Of a DNA stretch of 64,000 bases, positions 1 through 10,932 are shown one piece after another. How positions within the stretch are numbered: position 1 is the stretch's first letter; each line of letters opens with the position of its first letter. The translations under genes and the position numbers were made by a program. The notes below the pieces were generated by a model. It was not told where the DNA came from, ran no database searches, and saw only the letters and a program-made list of their open reading frames with translations. Source of the DNA: Diplodia intermedia (taxonomy: Eukaryota; Ascomycota; Dothideomycetes; Botryosphaeriales; Botryosphaeriaceae); the NCBI GenBank assembly GCA_021495925.1, contig JAKEKT010000008.1, positions 434,001 to 498,000 on the forward strand, read 5' to 3'.

Positions 1-117
1 CGGGAAACTGTCGCAGTCCGCTTCAGTTGGGACAAAGAATGCTTTCTTCTCGGAGTGGTTGATGCCTAGGATGGAGGCGGGCGGGTCGCGGTCGGTGGAA
101 GGTGCGGTCGCGAGTCG
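1..117 (-). CDS. Possible coding fragment running off the left edge
   Basis: On the minus strand, 39 codons are open from position 117 to the window edge. They read as a soluble, protein-like segment that includes PPASILGINHSEKKAFFVP. An in-frame stop lies immediately upstream, at 118-120, and there is no start codon inside the piece. If it is real, it is an internal exon of a gene lying to the left, and its 5' splice site is not obvious. I recognise no family. The amino-acid composition looks coding, but the piece is short. Confidence 0.3.
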
Positions 118-562
118 TTACAGCGGCGAGGGCTCGAGGGTCCAGCGCGAGCGAGGCCGATAAACAGAAGATGCGGGGGGTATCTCGAGGTTGGCGGTGG
201 GGTCGTCACGCAGCGTGGTTGGCGTCGAGCGGTGGCCGAGCGGAGGAGGTGGAATGTCGCCGCGGCCGGAGTCGCTGGCCGTTCCTGGCTTGGACCTTGG
301 CGCGCCCCCGGCCCCAGCCACCGATCCCTGCTCGTGCATCGAATGCACCCCCTGCTACATTCCGCCTTGCGATCGTTTTAGTAGTGTTCCGGGGCTTCCT
401 TCTTTTTCTCGTTCTCTCCAACCATCTCGCTCAGACAGCCTTTCATTCTTTGATTCCGCGATTGTCTGTCTCTCGGCTCTCGTAGCCGCATGATGTCAGC
501 ACCTGCTGCTTCTGGAAATCAGTCCCACTCTTGATCGCAAACGACCACGAAACATCAACACC
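118..562. other. Intergenic leader region, nothing recognised
   Basis: A GC-rich stretch before the flavin oxidoreductase gene, turning pyrimidine-rich in the last 200 bases, as is usual for fungal promoters and 5' leaders. Short open frames on both strands overlap one another and none resembles a protein. Confidence 0.5.
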
Positions 563-2130
563 ATGGAGAAGAAGAGGATTGCAGTTGTGGGCAGCGGAGT
601 CACCGGCATTGGTGCTCTCTATGCCCTGAGAAACACCCCTCATGAAGTCCACCTCTTTGAGGCAGCCGACCGTCTGGGCGGCCACACCAACACCGTGCAG
701 TTCAGTCATGAAGACCGCAAGACGCCAGTCGACACCGGCTTTATCGTGCTTAATACTGCCACTTATCGTGAGTCGACCCTTGTGCTTGGACGGACGTCTG
801 TTGATCTCTTCAAGCAAACTTCATCGCATTCCTCAAGGAGCTCAACGTCGAGACCGTGGAGACTGCCATGACTTTTGGCGTCACTCGCGACGAGGGAGCA
901 TTCGAATGGTCAGGAACCTCACTGTCGTCCATCTTTGCTCAGCGTCAAAATCTTTTTCGTCTCTCCCATTGGCGCATGATATTCGACATTATCCGCTTCA
1001 ACCAATTCGCTCTCGATCTCCTCCAGGATGACTCGGGTGTCGACCTTGACCTCAGCATCGGGGAGTATCTGGATCGCGAAGGGTATTCTGACAGCTTCAG
1101 AGACGACTACCTGATCCCTATGACTGCCTGCGTATGGAGCACCGGTGCCGATAAATGTGCTTTAGAGTTTCCTGCTCTAACATTGATTCGCTTCCTCTGG
1201 AACCATCACCTCCTTAGCACCATCAGCGTACGACCGCCGTGGTTGACTGTCAAGGACGGTTCGCGATCCTACATTAATGCAGTCATGCGGGACTTCCCAT
1301 CCGACAGAGTTCATCTCTCGGCTCCCGTGAAGAGCGTTACGAATGAAGATGGCAAGGTGGTTGTCGAGCTCCCAAACGGCCAACGAGAAACCTTCGACGA
1401 CGTTGTTCTAGCATGCCATGGAGACCAGGCCCGAGGCATTATCTCCGCTTCCGCCACGACCGAGGAGAAAGAGATCATGAGCGCCTTTCACACAAGCCCC
1501 AACACAGTCTTTTTGCATTCAGACCTCGCGCTTATGCCCCGCCGTGAGGCTGCTTGGTCGGCGTGGAACTACCTCACAACAAGCTCTCCGACGGCACTGA
1601 GACCCAAGGTGTCTGATCCATCAGCCTCCAAAGGTTCCGCGTCAGGCGCGCTAAGCACAGTGTCTCTGACGTACAACATGAACATTTTGCAGCACATTCC
1701 CGTATCAGAGTACGGACACGTGCTTGTCACCATGAACCCGCCACACATGCCAAGGCCGGAGCTCACGCAGGCAGCCATTCAATATACGCACCCGCTGTAC
1801 ACTGCTGCAGCAGTCAAATCGCAGGAGCTGCTTCCCAAAATTCAAGGCACGAGAGGAATTTGGTATGCCGGCGCCTGGACTGGCTATGGCTTCCATGAGG
1901 ACGGTTTTACGTCTGGGATAAGAGTGGCTTGTGAGGGCTTGGGTGGCGATGTGCCGTGGGAGAGGGTCGAGACGAAATTCATCAGAGGAAATAAGCCCCA
2001 TTTCACAACGAAGGATTATATCGTCCGTGTCTTTGTTGCTATCTTCTTGATATGGATCAGGTTGGTGGAGGCTGCGGTGGCTTTAACTGGAACCCGGAAG
2101 CGTAGGACAGGAAAGGGGAAAGCTGCATGA
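563..2130 (+). CDS. FAD/NAD-binding amine-oxidase-like flavoprotein (COG2907 type)
   Basis: A predicted flavin-dependent oxidoreductase; its substrate is unknown. Two exons, 563-767 and 815-2130, flank a 47-nt GTGAGT...AAG intron and give 506 residues. Joining them restores the typical YPNFIAFLKEL continuation. The N terminus has the Rossmann dinucleotide-binding motif VVGSGVTGIGALYAL, followed by an acidic strand end and a GGHTNT turn, as in amine-oxidase-fold proteins. The C-terminal flavin-binding segment (WYAGAWTGYGFHEDGF) is also present. A hydrophobic stretch near the C terminus (YIVRVFVAIFLIWIRL) suggests membrane association. Relatives are often annotated as predicted NAD/FAD-binding proteins, in bacteria frequently beside cyclopropane-fatty-acid synthases, which hints at lipid chemistry; that is inference. 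The family call is firm and the reaction is not. Confidence 0.85.
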
Positions 2131-2571
2131 GTGTTCATATAGTAAAGTGACCTGGGGCCAAATACCATAGAACTTCGTTCCTCGTTGGTAGACCCTAAGG
2201 CGTAGTAAATTCTTATGCCCTCTCCTCATGCTCGCGTCTTTCCTTCTGTCAATCTGTCAGGTATGCTGTATGCGCTTAGATACCTTGCTTAAGCAAGCCG
2301 TCTTCGGTCTACGAGCAATCAATGCCGGCAGTGGTGTTCTATACAAAGATTAACTCCGGGTGCTCGCTGTATACCAAGAACACAATACTGACATGGAGTT
2401 TCTCATGAATGCAAGTCTTCTTGCAGGTTCCAGTTACTGGGTGCCAGCTGACCCTTCAGTGCATGCCTGTAGCGTGTCGATGCTTGCTGAACTCCCAAAA
2501 GCTCTTGAAAGCCCAAGGGCTCTTGTGTGGGAAGTGAAAGCCGTGATTTTTGAGGTCCATGGCTTGGTACC
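2131..2571. other. Convergent intergenic region
   Basis: A spacer between the convergent 3' ends of the flavoprotein gene and the Cnl2 gene. It presumably holds both 3' UTRs. I see no repeat, RNA gene or conserved motif. Confidence 0.5.
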
Positions 2572-3195
2572 TCAACCATTTCCGATATCCTGACACACCT
2601 CCTGTAGTTGCCGGAGAGTGGTTACTGTCTCCTGCCCCAGTTCTTCGCCGCCGGCAGCTGGCTTGTTGAAACGGCCATATCTCAGATCACTGAGATCACC
2701 AACGATATTCCTGAGGTCTTCCAACACCGCCTCAGTTTCTTCCTCAATTCCCGCGATCTCCTCTTCGAGGTCCCGCTCAGCTTGTTCCATGTCCTCAGCG
2801 ACTGCCACCACTGTCCGCTTCTTCGATCTGCCTGCACCCATCTGTGCAGCAGCGCCAGCGCGTCCGTGCAGGTCTTCTTCCATCTTCACATCCATGTCCT
2901 CCTGGCGCGTGAGGCCGGCGGAAGCACTGTCGGCAGCTTCATCGCGCCTCCGCGCTCGTGCGACCTCGCGCGCCTGCCGTTCGCCACGTTTGCATTCGGC
3001 GGCAATGTTGCGTTTCACGTCATCGGTATCAATGGCACGTTGGTGCTGTAGCTCGCGGTACAGCTTGGGTATGGCGGGATTGGACTGGTGGGTGCGCGGG
3101 AAGAGGTCGGTGAATTGGCGCAGGGTGATGATGGTCTGGAGCGGCGCGGGAGGAAGCAGGAAGTTGGAGAGGATCGAGGACTCGTTCGGCGCCAT
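2572..3195 (-). CDS. cnl2: Kinetochore protein of the Cnl2/NKP2 family
   Basis: A single-exon protein of 207 residues. The N terminus, MAPNESSILSNFLLPPAPL followed by TIITLRQFTDLFP, is the conserved signature of the Cnl2/NKP2 family, a subunit associated with the inner kinetochore (CCAN; COMA/Ctf19-related) in fungi. The middle is charged and probably disordered. The C-terminal third (about 135-205) contains acidic heptad-like runs (EQAERDLEEEIAGIEEETEAV) consistent with a coiled coil used for heterodimerisation; in yeast the partner is Nkp1. It is transcribed divergently from EAF3, with about 300 bp between the start codons. The start is fixed by the conserved N-terminal block. Confidence 0.85.
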   Translation of the reverse strand: MAPNESSILSNFLLPPAPLQTIITLRQFTDLFPRTHQSNPAIPKLYRELQHQRAIDTDDVKRNIAAECKRGERQAREVARARRRDEAADSASAGLTRQEDMDVKMEEDLHGRAGAAAQMGAGRSKKRTVVAVAEDMEQAERDLEEEIAGIEEETEAVLEDLRNIVGDLSDLRYGRFNKPAAGGEELGQETVTTLRQLQEVCQDIGNG

Positions 3196-3498
3196 GATCG
3201 CGGCGGAGAGGAGCAGTGCGAGGGCAGAGGAGAGCGCAGGTCCGAGTGCGGGCGTGCGAGTGACGCGTTGGTGGCGGACGCGCCGTGGAACAAGCGAGGA
3301 CGGGAGTCGACGCGTCGGGGCGTCGCCCAGAGAAAGCCGCCAACGGGTCTTTCTTCGCTCCTTCCTGCGCAGCCATACCCGTAACCACGTGAACGCCCCA
3401 TCAAGACCCTGCCTCCAGAACCCCCTTCCGACTCGCTACTGCCTTGCTGATCCTGCTTCCTGTCAACTCCATCCTCGCGCCACCCCTTCGCACCCGTT
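3196..3498. promoter_or_regulatory. Shared divergent promoter region, cnl2/EAF3
   Basis: The 303 bp between two start codons pointing away from each other must carry both promoters. I see no clear TATA box. The EAF3 side is pyrimidine-rich. This is inferred from position only. Confidence 0.5.
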
Positions 3499-5505
3499 AT
3501 GGCGCCTGCATCGCAGCCTATGTTTGCCAAGGACGAGAAGGCATTGTGCTTCCATCACGAGCTTCTCTACGAGGCCAAAGTTCTTGATGTGAAGGCCCTA
3601 GACCCCAACGATAAGAAGAGCGCGTACCTGTACAAAGTCCATTACAAAGGCTGGAAGTCCACGTAAGTACGCTTTCTTTCACCGGTCCCGTCACCGCTTC
3701 GTGGCTAGCTGCAGCCGCGTCTCCTTGTTCTCACTTCGCTGCTGCTCGCCGACCAACACCCCGTTCCCCTGAAACACTCCCGTGCCTGTTTGCTCCGCCG
3801 CTCTTGATGTGCGAGCCTCCGGTTTTTGGGGTTTCATTCACCACTGCCTCACTTCTCAAGGCCTCGGCATGACGGTTGGCCGTGACTTCGACGTTGCTAA
3901 CAAACGTGCTAGGTGGGACGATTGGGTTCCGCAGGATCGGCTGCGTAAGCTGAATGACGAGAACCGCGAGCTAGCAAACAACCTCAAGAAAGAGTTGGAA
4001 GCCATGCGTCGCGGCTCCCAGGCCCAGAAAACGGCGGCGACTTCGCACAAGAAGAAGCCCGAAGCCGGCTCTGCACGTGGCAGCGAGGGCCGTGAGACGC
4101 CTGTGGCATCGACGAGTCTTGCAGGCCGCAAGAGGGGTAGAGACTTTGAGGTCGAGAGGGTAGGTCGCCTCACTTTCGCTTCGCGCCACTCTGCTTTTCA
4201 TTGTGTTTCAACTTCCTATTGTCACCATTGTTCTATTGTACCTTTTTCGCATATGCTTCGTCGTATTTCTGTACCGTTCTTCCTCTGCTCTTTAGCTCTG
4301 CGACACTTTCAAACTTTTCCAATCCTCCGAATCGCTCTGCATCACCATGGTTCTCACCCGTCGTTCTGCGATCCCCGAGGAAGTTGATGTCCCAGCCATG
4401 GACGCTGCCCATCCGGGCAGACGATCTGGGCAGAGAAAAGAGCGGAACCAAGGAAGGCAAGCTCCCAAGGAGAGTAATGCCCCGAAGAAGAGGAAGGCGC
4501 CCTCTCGGGAGAGCAGGCCGCCCCAAGAAAAGGGGGACAAGAAGAGAAAGAGAAAAGAGCAACAGAATAAGGCCGAGACAATCGAACGGCCAGCTAAGCG
4601 GGTCAAACTCGCCAATCAGCGGCCTACTACGGCCTATTTGACCGTCCTCAAGAATTGGTGCAGAACTGAGACCGACGATTCCGATGTACTTTCATCTGCG
4701 TTACTGTTCTTCACTGCATTTGGCATGTTTTACAAGAGTACTTGCTAATACTTGCACAACAGGAAGAGGCTTTCCGCACAAGGCCAGCCATCCGCCTTCA
4801 CATGCCTGACAGGCTCAAGTCGCTTCTGGTTGACGATTGGGAGAACATTACCAAGAACCTTCAGCTCATCAAACTTCCTGTCGACGTTCCTGTCAGCGCT
4901 ATTCTCGACATGTATGACGAGCAGGAAGCGCCCAAGCGCGTGCCAGGCAGCGCCGAAGCCGACATCCTCGACGAAATCATCGCCGGTGTCAAGGAATACT
5001 TCAACAAGGCCCTTGGCCGTATCCTCCTGTACCGCTTCGAACGCGACCAGTACCTGGAGTACTACAAGAGGACGGAGAGCCCCACGGACGATCTGGCGGG
5101 CAAGACGATGAGCGAGATCTACGGTGGCGAGCATCTGCTCCGTCTCTTCGGTACGTGAAACACCATGTTCCAGATGATCGTCCACATGAAGTCGCCACAA
5201 CTGTGGGAGTGTGGCAATGTCGCTTGATGCTTGGCAAGATGCGTTCGCCTCCTGGTGTGCGCTGTTGCTGTTGTGTGATTACTTATTCCCGAGTGCCAAG
5301 GCTGACCAATTGAACAGTGTCATTACCGGAGCTAATCGCACAGACGAACATGGACCCTCAATCAGTGAACCGGCTCCGCGAAGAGCTAGTCAAAATCACC
5401 ATGTGGCTCAACAAGGATGAAACGGTGGGCAAGGTGTTTGTGTCGGAATACGAAACGGCTGGCAGCGAGTACGTCGACAAGGCCAAGGGCGACGAGAGGC
5501 GCTGA
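3499..5505 (+). CDS. EAF3: Chromatin protein EAF3/MRG15 (chromodomain plus MRG domain)
   Basis: A subunit of the NuA4 histone acetyltransferase and Rpd3S-type deacetylase complexes that reads methylated H3K36. Minimal exons are 3499-3662, 3913-4159, 4763-5150 and 5318-5505, giving 328 residues. The N-terminal chromo-barrel domain ends in YKVHYKGWKSTWDDWV, which is rebuilt exactly across intron 1. The MRG domain runs from about residue 140 to the end, with LLVDDWENITKN, GRILLYRFERDQYLEYY, SLPELIAQTNMD and the closing VSEYETAGSEYVDKAKG. The 603-nt gap between 4159 and 4763 is far larger than other introns here. It contains a possible extra phase-0 exon at 4296-4685 (130 codons, Lys/Arg-rich), flanked by good splice signals. 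The protein may therefore be about 458 residues, or the exon may be alternative. The family assignment is secure and the internal exon is not. Confidence 0.9.
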
Positions 5506-7087
5506 TGGGGCGTGGGGGAAAGCAGATAGCACAGCTAGCCGTGGGCGGTTTGCAACGGTTGGAGCGTGCCCCCTTGCATTGGTCATTTCTGGTTTTCGTG
5601 GAGGCGCACTGGGCGTTCGCGTGGCAACTGGGATCATCTGGTGGACAGTGGGAGGGGTCCACTGGTGATGGGCGCGATTTGATTTCTGGCGGGTTTCCCT
5701 CTTCCCCGAGATTTTCTGCAGAGGCCCCTGCCCGGTCGCCTGTTGCTACCGTTGGCGTGGGCTTGGGTCCCGTTCGGAAGCGTGCACGGGCTTGGCATTA
5801 AGTCACAACCTCAGCTCTCTCCAGCAGACTCCGTGTTGGTTGGCCGGGCCGTTTGATGAATGACGGGGCGTTCCGGCCAGGGGCGAAGGACCAAAAGTTA
5901 CTGTACACCAGGTTATTCTAGCCAGCATCCCGGAACATGACGCATGTCAGGAACCGTAGTTGAGCAAAGCCGTAGCTCGAAAATGCCCATAAAACGATGC
6001 AGCAATGGTCCCTCGAAAGCCACAAGGCTCGCGCAATAATGTGCGGACGATGGCGGCTGGCATGGACCGGGGCACCTGGTGGTGCGTGACGCGGCGAGGT
6101 ACCCGCAACTGGGGGCGACGAGCCCTCGGCCGCGCTTCCCCGACGCCTGGGCGAGGTGTGAGGCCGGGTGGCCGGCTTTGGCATGGCGAGTGGCACCAGC
6201 AGCCTCACGTTTTGGATGGGCAAATTACCGAGGCGGTGGGTAGGGCCAGGCAAGGGCCACAGGGATGCGGCGGGATGGACTCGGGGCCCAGCGATCGTTG
6301 GGCTCGTCCGGTCTCGAGCAGACAACAGAGACAGAAACACACCTCGCCGCATCGGGCCATGGGCGAGCCGGCATGCACAGGCTCAAGCCACAGCGGTGCC
6401 GCACTCACAGACTGCCGCAGAGGCGGGCGCCGGTGCTGAGGCGGCGGAGAAACGCAAGCGGGCGCTGCGAGGATTCGCCGTGCGTGCGCTCTCTCAGCCT
6501 CTGCCGCTGTCGACGCGTGCTCGGGCGGTCCAGAGCCCGGATGCTCTGCGACGATCCCGCATCCCGGTGACGTGGGCGACAGACCACTTCACCAGCGCAC
6601 TGTGGCACCAGGCTTGATTCGGCGGTGCAGTCTCCGCTTGCGCTCGCAAGCGCCTAACCCGCCGCCATTGAGCTTCACATAACCCCCGCGCCTCGAAATC
6701 CTCCCAGCCCAGGATCCGCGCCGCGCTTACCTCGACCCCCAGCTCCCGGCGGCCCTTTTGAGCTGCCAAACCCGCGTCACGCTGCCTGCACGCCCGCCGC
6801 CACGCATACCGACCCGACGATCTATTATTATTCAGCCCACTGCCGACTCGTACCCGTCCCTTCCTTGTACCTCACCTGCTCATCTTTTCTTGCCATCCGT
6901 GACCCGGCGCGCTCCAGCCCGCTGCTCCACGCTGCCTTCGGTCCGCCGCCCATGCTACCATGAACTTCTCGTCGAGTCCTGAGAGCCAATTCCACGCCTG
7001 CTACTCATAGCCAGCCTCGACCCGAGCCCTCGTCTTTCATTCCCAGTCTCGCCCCACCCCGCCCTGCCCGCTCTGCCTCTGCCCACG
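5506..7087. other. Intergenic, 1.6 kb
   Basis: This holds the EAF3 3' UTR and the promoter and leader of the rhodopsin-domain gene. The stretch is GC-rich, and the last 250 bases are strongly pyrimidine-rich. Several short frames overlap on both strands at 5900-6770, but their proteins are Arg/Ala/Pro-rich and low complexity, so I do not call them genes. Confidence 0.5.
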
Positions 7088-8864
7088 ATGGGCCTACCCC
7101 TCAAGGAGGAGTCGTGGATATGGTACTCGCTCGTCATCTTCGTGGCCGCCGCGCGCTTTGCGTCGCGCATTCTGCTGTTCCGCGGCGACCTGCGGAAGCT
7201 CCAAATCGACGACTACATCATAGCCTTGGCCCTCTGTTCCTACACGACTTTAATTGTAACCATCAACATCGTCGCCTTCACCGAAAGCAACCTCCTGCCT
7301 CCCGGATTCGACATGGACTCTTTGACGCCTCCAGATGTCGCGGAGCGAAGATTTGGCAGCAAACTGGTGCTCGTCGTTGAGCAGTGCCAATGTGTGACGA
7401 TCTGGGCGGTCAAGGTGCGTACACCGCTTCGGGACTGGACGCGCGCTCGTTGGGACGCGATAGGCAGCAACCTGCGCCGACTCCGACTCCCATTCCGGCG
7501 AACGTTGCAGCGCCCCCACATGCACCTTCGTTTAAAAATTCATGCTGACCCTGGTCACAGGCGTGCCTTCTGATCATGTACTATCGCCTAACGTATGTTC
7601 CACTCTTTCCCTTGGCGCCAGTGCCGCCGTGCTGACTTTCGGCCCCAGCATTGCCCTGAAGGAAAATATCGCAGTGAAGATACTCTCCATCTACGTCACC
7701 TTTGGGTTCGTCTTCATGGAGATCTTTTACTTTGGCGTGTGGTGCCGTCCTTTCCCCAATTATTGGGCTGTTCCGACGCCAAACACGCAATGCAACGCCG
7801 CGACGAATCACCTCATCACGAACGCCGTCTTTAACATTTCCTCGGACATGTTCCTTCTCGTCCTGGCCCTGCAGATGATCGTTCGGAGCCGCCTGCCCTT
7901 GCATCGGAAACTGGTTGTTGGCCTCATCTTTGGCATTGGGGTTTTTGTGATCCTTGCATCGATACTAAACAAGTACTACTCGTTCACAAACCCGTTCGGC
8001 GGTTTGTGGACGTACTGGTACACCCGGGAAAGTAGCACATCCCTCCTCGTGGCCAACCTCCCGTACACGTGGACACTTCTTAGACGCCTGTTCAACCTAA
8101 GGTCGTTCGACGGGCGGTCATCAGGCACTGGGACCGCGACAGAGAATGGGAGCCGCTTCAACTACCACTCAAACCGCACGGCTCGCAGCCGCCACGCATC
8201 TATACAGCCTAATATGCTCAATGGCGAGCCCATCTCTTCGCCGCCCTCTGCCTTGACGACTCCCAACGGGAAGCTTCTGCGTTGTTCAGACAGCCACACG
8301 GTTACCACACGCGGCTCCGTGGATTACTCCAACCGTCGTCACAGCGGCGCGCCTACTATGGGCGCTGTAAGCACGCTTGACAGCAGTCGCAGCTCTGCCG
8401 CTCGCTCCGAAAACCTGCTCCTCAAGACGTATCCCCATAATCACGAAGTGTACGGTCGCGCCGATCAAGAGGCATTGTGTGTCGAGCCTTGGGATTTCGG
8501 CATAGACTTGAGGGGCAGCGTCGCAGAGGAGGCGGAAGAGGAGGAGGGTTCGTACAAGGATTACAGAAAGGACCGTGAGAAGCTGTTCAAGGAGGCCTAC
8601 ATGGATATCGATCCTGCAAGGCTGGGGCTTGACAACGCTCACAAAGAGGCTGCCGATCTCCGAGAATTTGAACGCGCCATGCTGCGAGGCGACACATGGG
8701 ACGAAGAAGCTGCAATCGGCGGCGACGGGGCTGCTCTGGAACCGCATGCGCCTGCGCACCCTCTTCCGGAATCCCCATCGACAAGTCGACCTGGGAGTTC
8801 GCATCGATCGACTACTACCACCAAGCTACCGAGCTCACCAACGCAAAGTCTGGTGAAGGAGTAG
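7088..8864 (+). CDS. Seven-helix fungal rhodopsin-domain (PTH11-like) membrane protein
   Basis: A plasma-membrane-type receptor-like protein of the large fungal rhodopsin-domain family (PTH11-related, without a CFEM domain). Three exons, 7088-7414, 7561-7592 (a 32-nt mini exon) and 7649-8864, give 524 residues. Seven hydrophobic segments are visible in order: SWIWYSLVIFVAAARF, YIIALALCSYTTLIVTIN, QCVTIWAVKACLLIMYY, ILSIYVTFGFVFMEIFYFG, NAVFNISSDMFLLVLALQ, KLVVGLIFGIGVFVILAS and SLLVANLPYTWTLLRR. The family landmarks DDY after helix 1, the GVWCRPF turn and the NISSDM helix are all present. The C-terminal tail of about 200 residues is Ser/Thr- and acid-rich and presumably cytosolic, with potential phosphorylation sites. 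Ligand and signalling partner are unknown. Confidence 0.85.
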
Positions 8865-10693
8865 CTGCTGCAGCTTCCCAAAAATGCGGTGGAAAGTATG
8901 CAACAATACCACTTACGCAGCGAGGCATCCGATGTTGGTGCTCAGACGTTTGGTTTTTCCTCTTGTTTTTTTTTTTCCTTATTGCTTGACGCCTTGCTTT
9001 TTAGAGCGATGGCGCAGAAGGTTCTGGGCTACAATTTTCCTTTCCTCAAGTCTTGATGATACCCTGGGTCTCGGGTTCTGCCCTTTGATTTTTCTATTCT
9101 AATTACACGACCTCAAAAGAGAGCAAGATCGGGTTTGGCGTTTTCCTATCTCTTTTTATCTTCTAATACACGACGAAGCGAAATGATGCGCAAGAGCCTT
9201 GGGAGAGGCCGGAACCCGTGTACAGAGACGGCTTGTACGGAGACATTCTAGACGAGAGAGCATAGGCAGCATGAGCGGTGGTCGATGACGATTTCAGTGG
9301 TCCAAGATCAAGGCAAGAAACTAGGCGGGCTGCTTGCCCGGTAGATGATGAGAAATTTTTTTCTGATACGAACACTGTCCCAAGGGCTCGATCGTCATGA
9401 TGAGGATGTGAGGTGGTGGTTGCTCGTTGGGGAAAGCTGGGGTCGCGAGATCGTCTCAGGTGTGATGTCATTGCGGCCCGAAGATGAGGGCAAAGCGTTT
9501 TTGCGGGAAGATCTGCTGCATCGTGCCGATGAAAGAGGAGTGCTCGTTTGATGTGCACGCGGATAGCGGGGTACCTAATGACGATGAAACAGGGTGACGG
9601 AGAGCGTTTGAGTGGGGGGGATAAGAGTGGCCGTTGCTTGTGGCGTAGTCGGTCGGGGCACAGGTGAGGCGCTCTGCCATCGGCGTCCAAGCTCCTCCAG
9701 GGTCCCTAATTCTTTACGTCACGCACACTCAATATCTTTGAGGCCCCCAAATAAGTTTGAACTTCTGATTCCTGCGCCGTCGTAGGGAATTCATTTCATC
9801 TGCTTACAGCTAAAAGGATTGTTGTCGTGGCCTGACGCGCATACCCTCGTAACTTGCAGAGGGGCCGTTCTACGCGGGGCGGGAAGGAAGCACACACGCG
9901 ATGGCCGGTTAGCTACACTGCGTTCACTTCCAATGGTCGTACGACATCTCTTGGTATGTATGTGTACGTGACGTGGAATCCCCCTTCAAATAGTGGAGTG
10001 CCTGATTTAGGCACGGAGCGTCGGTGCGGTGGACATTGGCGAAAGTCATGTTGTCGTGACTTGAAAGTTTTGGCTGCGCAGTCTCAGACGAACTTCGCTA
10101 CGCTCCCAAGTTCTTGTTAGTGGTTGTGTTGCGCTTCGGTCTATGTAGTAGCGTCATGGATCATGGCTTGGCTATGCAGCGGTGGAATTCAGGCAGGGCG
10201 AGTCATCGTTACACGTACTTACATTTCCAAGTTTTTCTGTCAGCAGTAGTGCTGCCGGATCCGGCGTGATGCTGCGCTGCAGCGCCGTCTTTCCCCACTC
10301 CCACCTCTCTGCGCTTCTGGTTGCGGGGATGAGTAGCTACACGGCGGGGGACAAAAGGAATTGCCCGCCCGCATCTGCCTCGTAGAAAAATTCGGCATGG
10401 AATATATAAATATAAGCTTTGAACACGCGTATTTGCGTCCGGATCCTATATTCAACTGCCTATAAATATGATGATGCGGCATCTGTGTAAGGCAGGTGCG
10501 GGTGGGTGGGCAATTTCTTTTGAACCCGCCGCGGTGGCTACTAAAGAAGGTTCGGCTACGCTAACCGAATCCGGCAACCAGTCCCGTGACACGCCGATCC
10601 TTTGTATAAAACTTTTGCTCCACCACCCGCCGCATGCCCAACACAACACAACACCCAACCACGCATCCCAAGAGCAAAAAGATACTCCATAAC
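8865..10693. other. Gene-poor stretch
   Basis: The first 300 bases are T-rich (a run of T near 8965) and fit a 3' UTR. Beyond that I see only short, mutually overlapping frames without protein-like composition, an AT-rich patch near 10390-10440, and no recognisable gene. It grades into the repeat island that follows. Confidence 0.45.
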
Positions 10694-10723
10694 TCTCCGA
10701 CGGGGAATCGAACCCCGGTCTCC
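10694..10723 (-). pseudogene. tRNA-Asp 3'-end fragment
   Basis: Thirty bases on the minus strand reproduce the 3' end of tRNA-Asp: the variable region, an intact T-arm with its uninterrupted TTCGATT loop, and the 3' acceptor strand TCGGAGA. They match the mature form of the complete copy at 12405-12548. The 5' two thirds are missing; a perfect palindrome begins at the break. It cannot fold as a tRNA, so it is a truncated copy, either from rearrangement or from insertion of the adjacent sequence. Confidence 0.7.
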
Positions 10724-10780
10724 TAACCCGTTACATGGATCGTTTCACCGAAGGTGAAACGATCCATGTAACGGGTTAGG
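10722..10780. repeat. Perfect 28-bp palindrome with 3-nt spacer
   Basis: The arms 10722-10749 and 10753-10780 are exact reverse complements, separated by gaa. The left arm begins CCTAACCCGTTACATGG. Transcribed, it would make an uninterrupted 28-bp hairpin. The left arm overlaps the last two bases of the tRNA-Asp fragment. The core CCCGTTACATGG occurs again near 11115-11130. Confidence 0.95.
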
Positions 10781-10838
10781 CAACTAACGACGAGCATTTT
10801 GATATCTGCAACAATCTGAGTCGGTGGTGGTGGAAGAA

Positions 10839-10876
10839 ATGGCGAGGGGAAATCCCTATGGCGAGGGGAAATCCCT
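10839..10876. repeat. 19-nt direct tandem duplication
   Basis: Two exact head-to-tail copies of a 19-nt unit starting ATGGCGAGGGG. Confidence 0.9.
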
Positions 10877-10887
10877 ACGGCGATGGA

Positions 10888-10932
10888 GATTGCGACGATA
10901 GCGATTGCGACGATAACGATTGCGACGATAAC
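10888..10932. repeat. 15-nt repeat, three copies
   Basis: Three copies of GATTGCGACGATARC, differing only at the penultimate base. Confidence 0.9.

Noticed and set aside
9163..9690. 175-codon minus-strand frame
   Set aside because: His/Arg/Ser-rich composition without helices, motifs or conserved start; probably a 3' flank.
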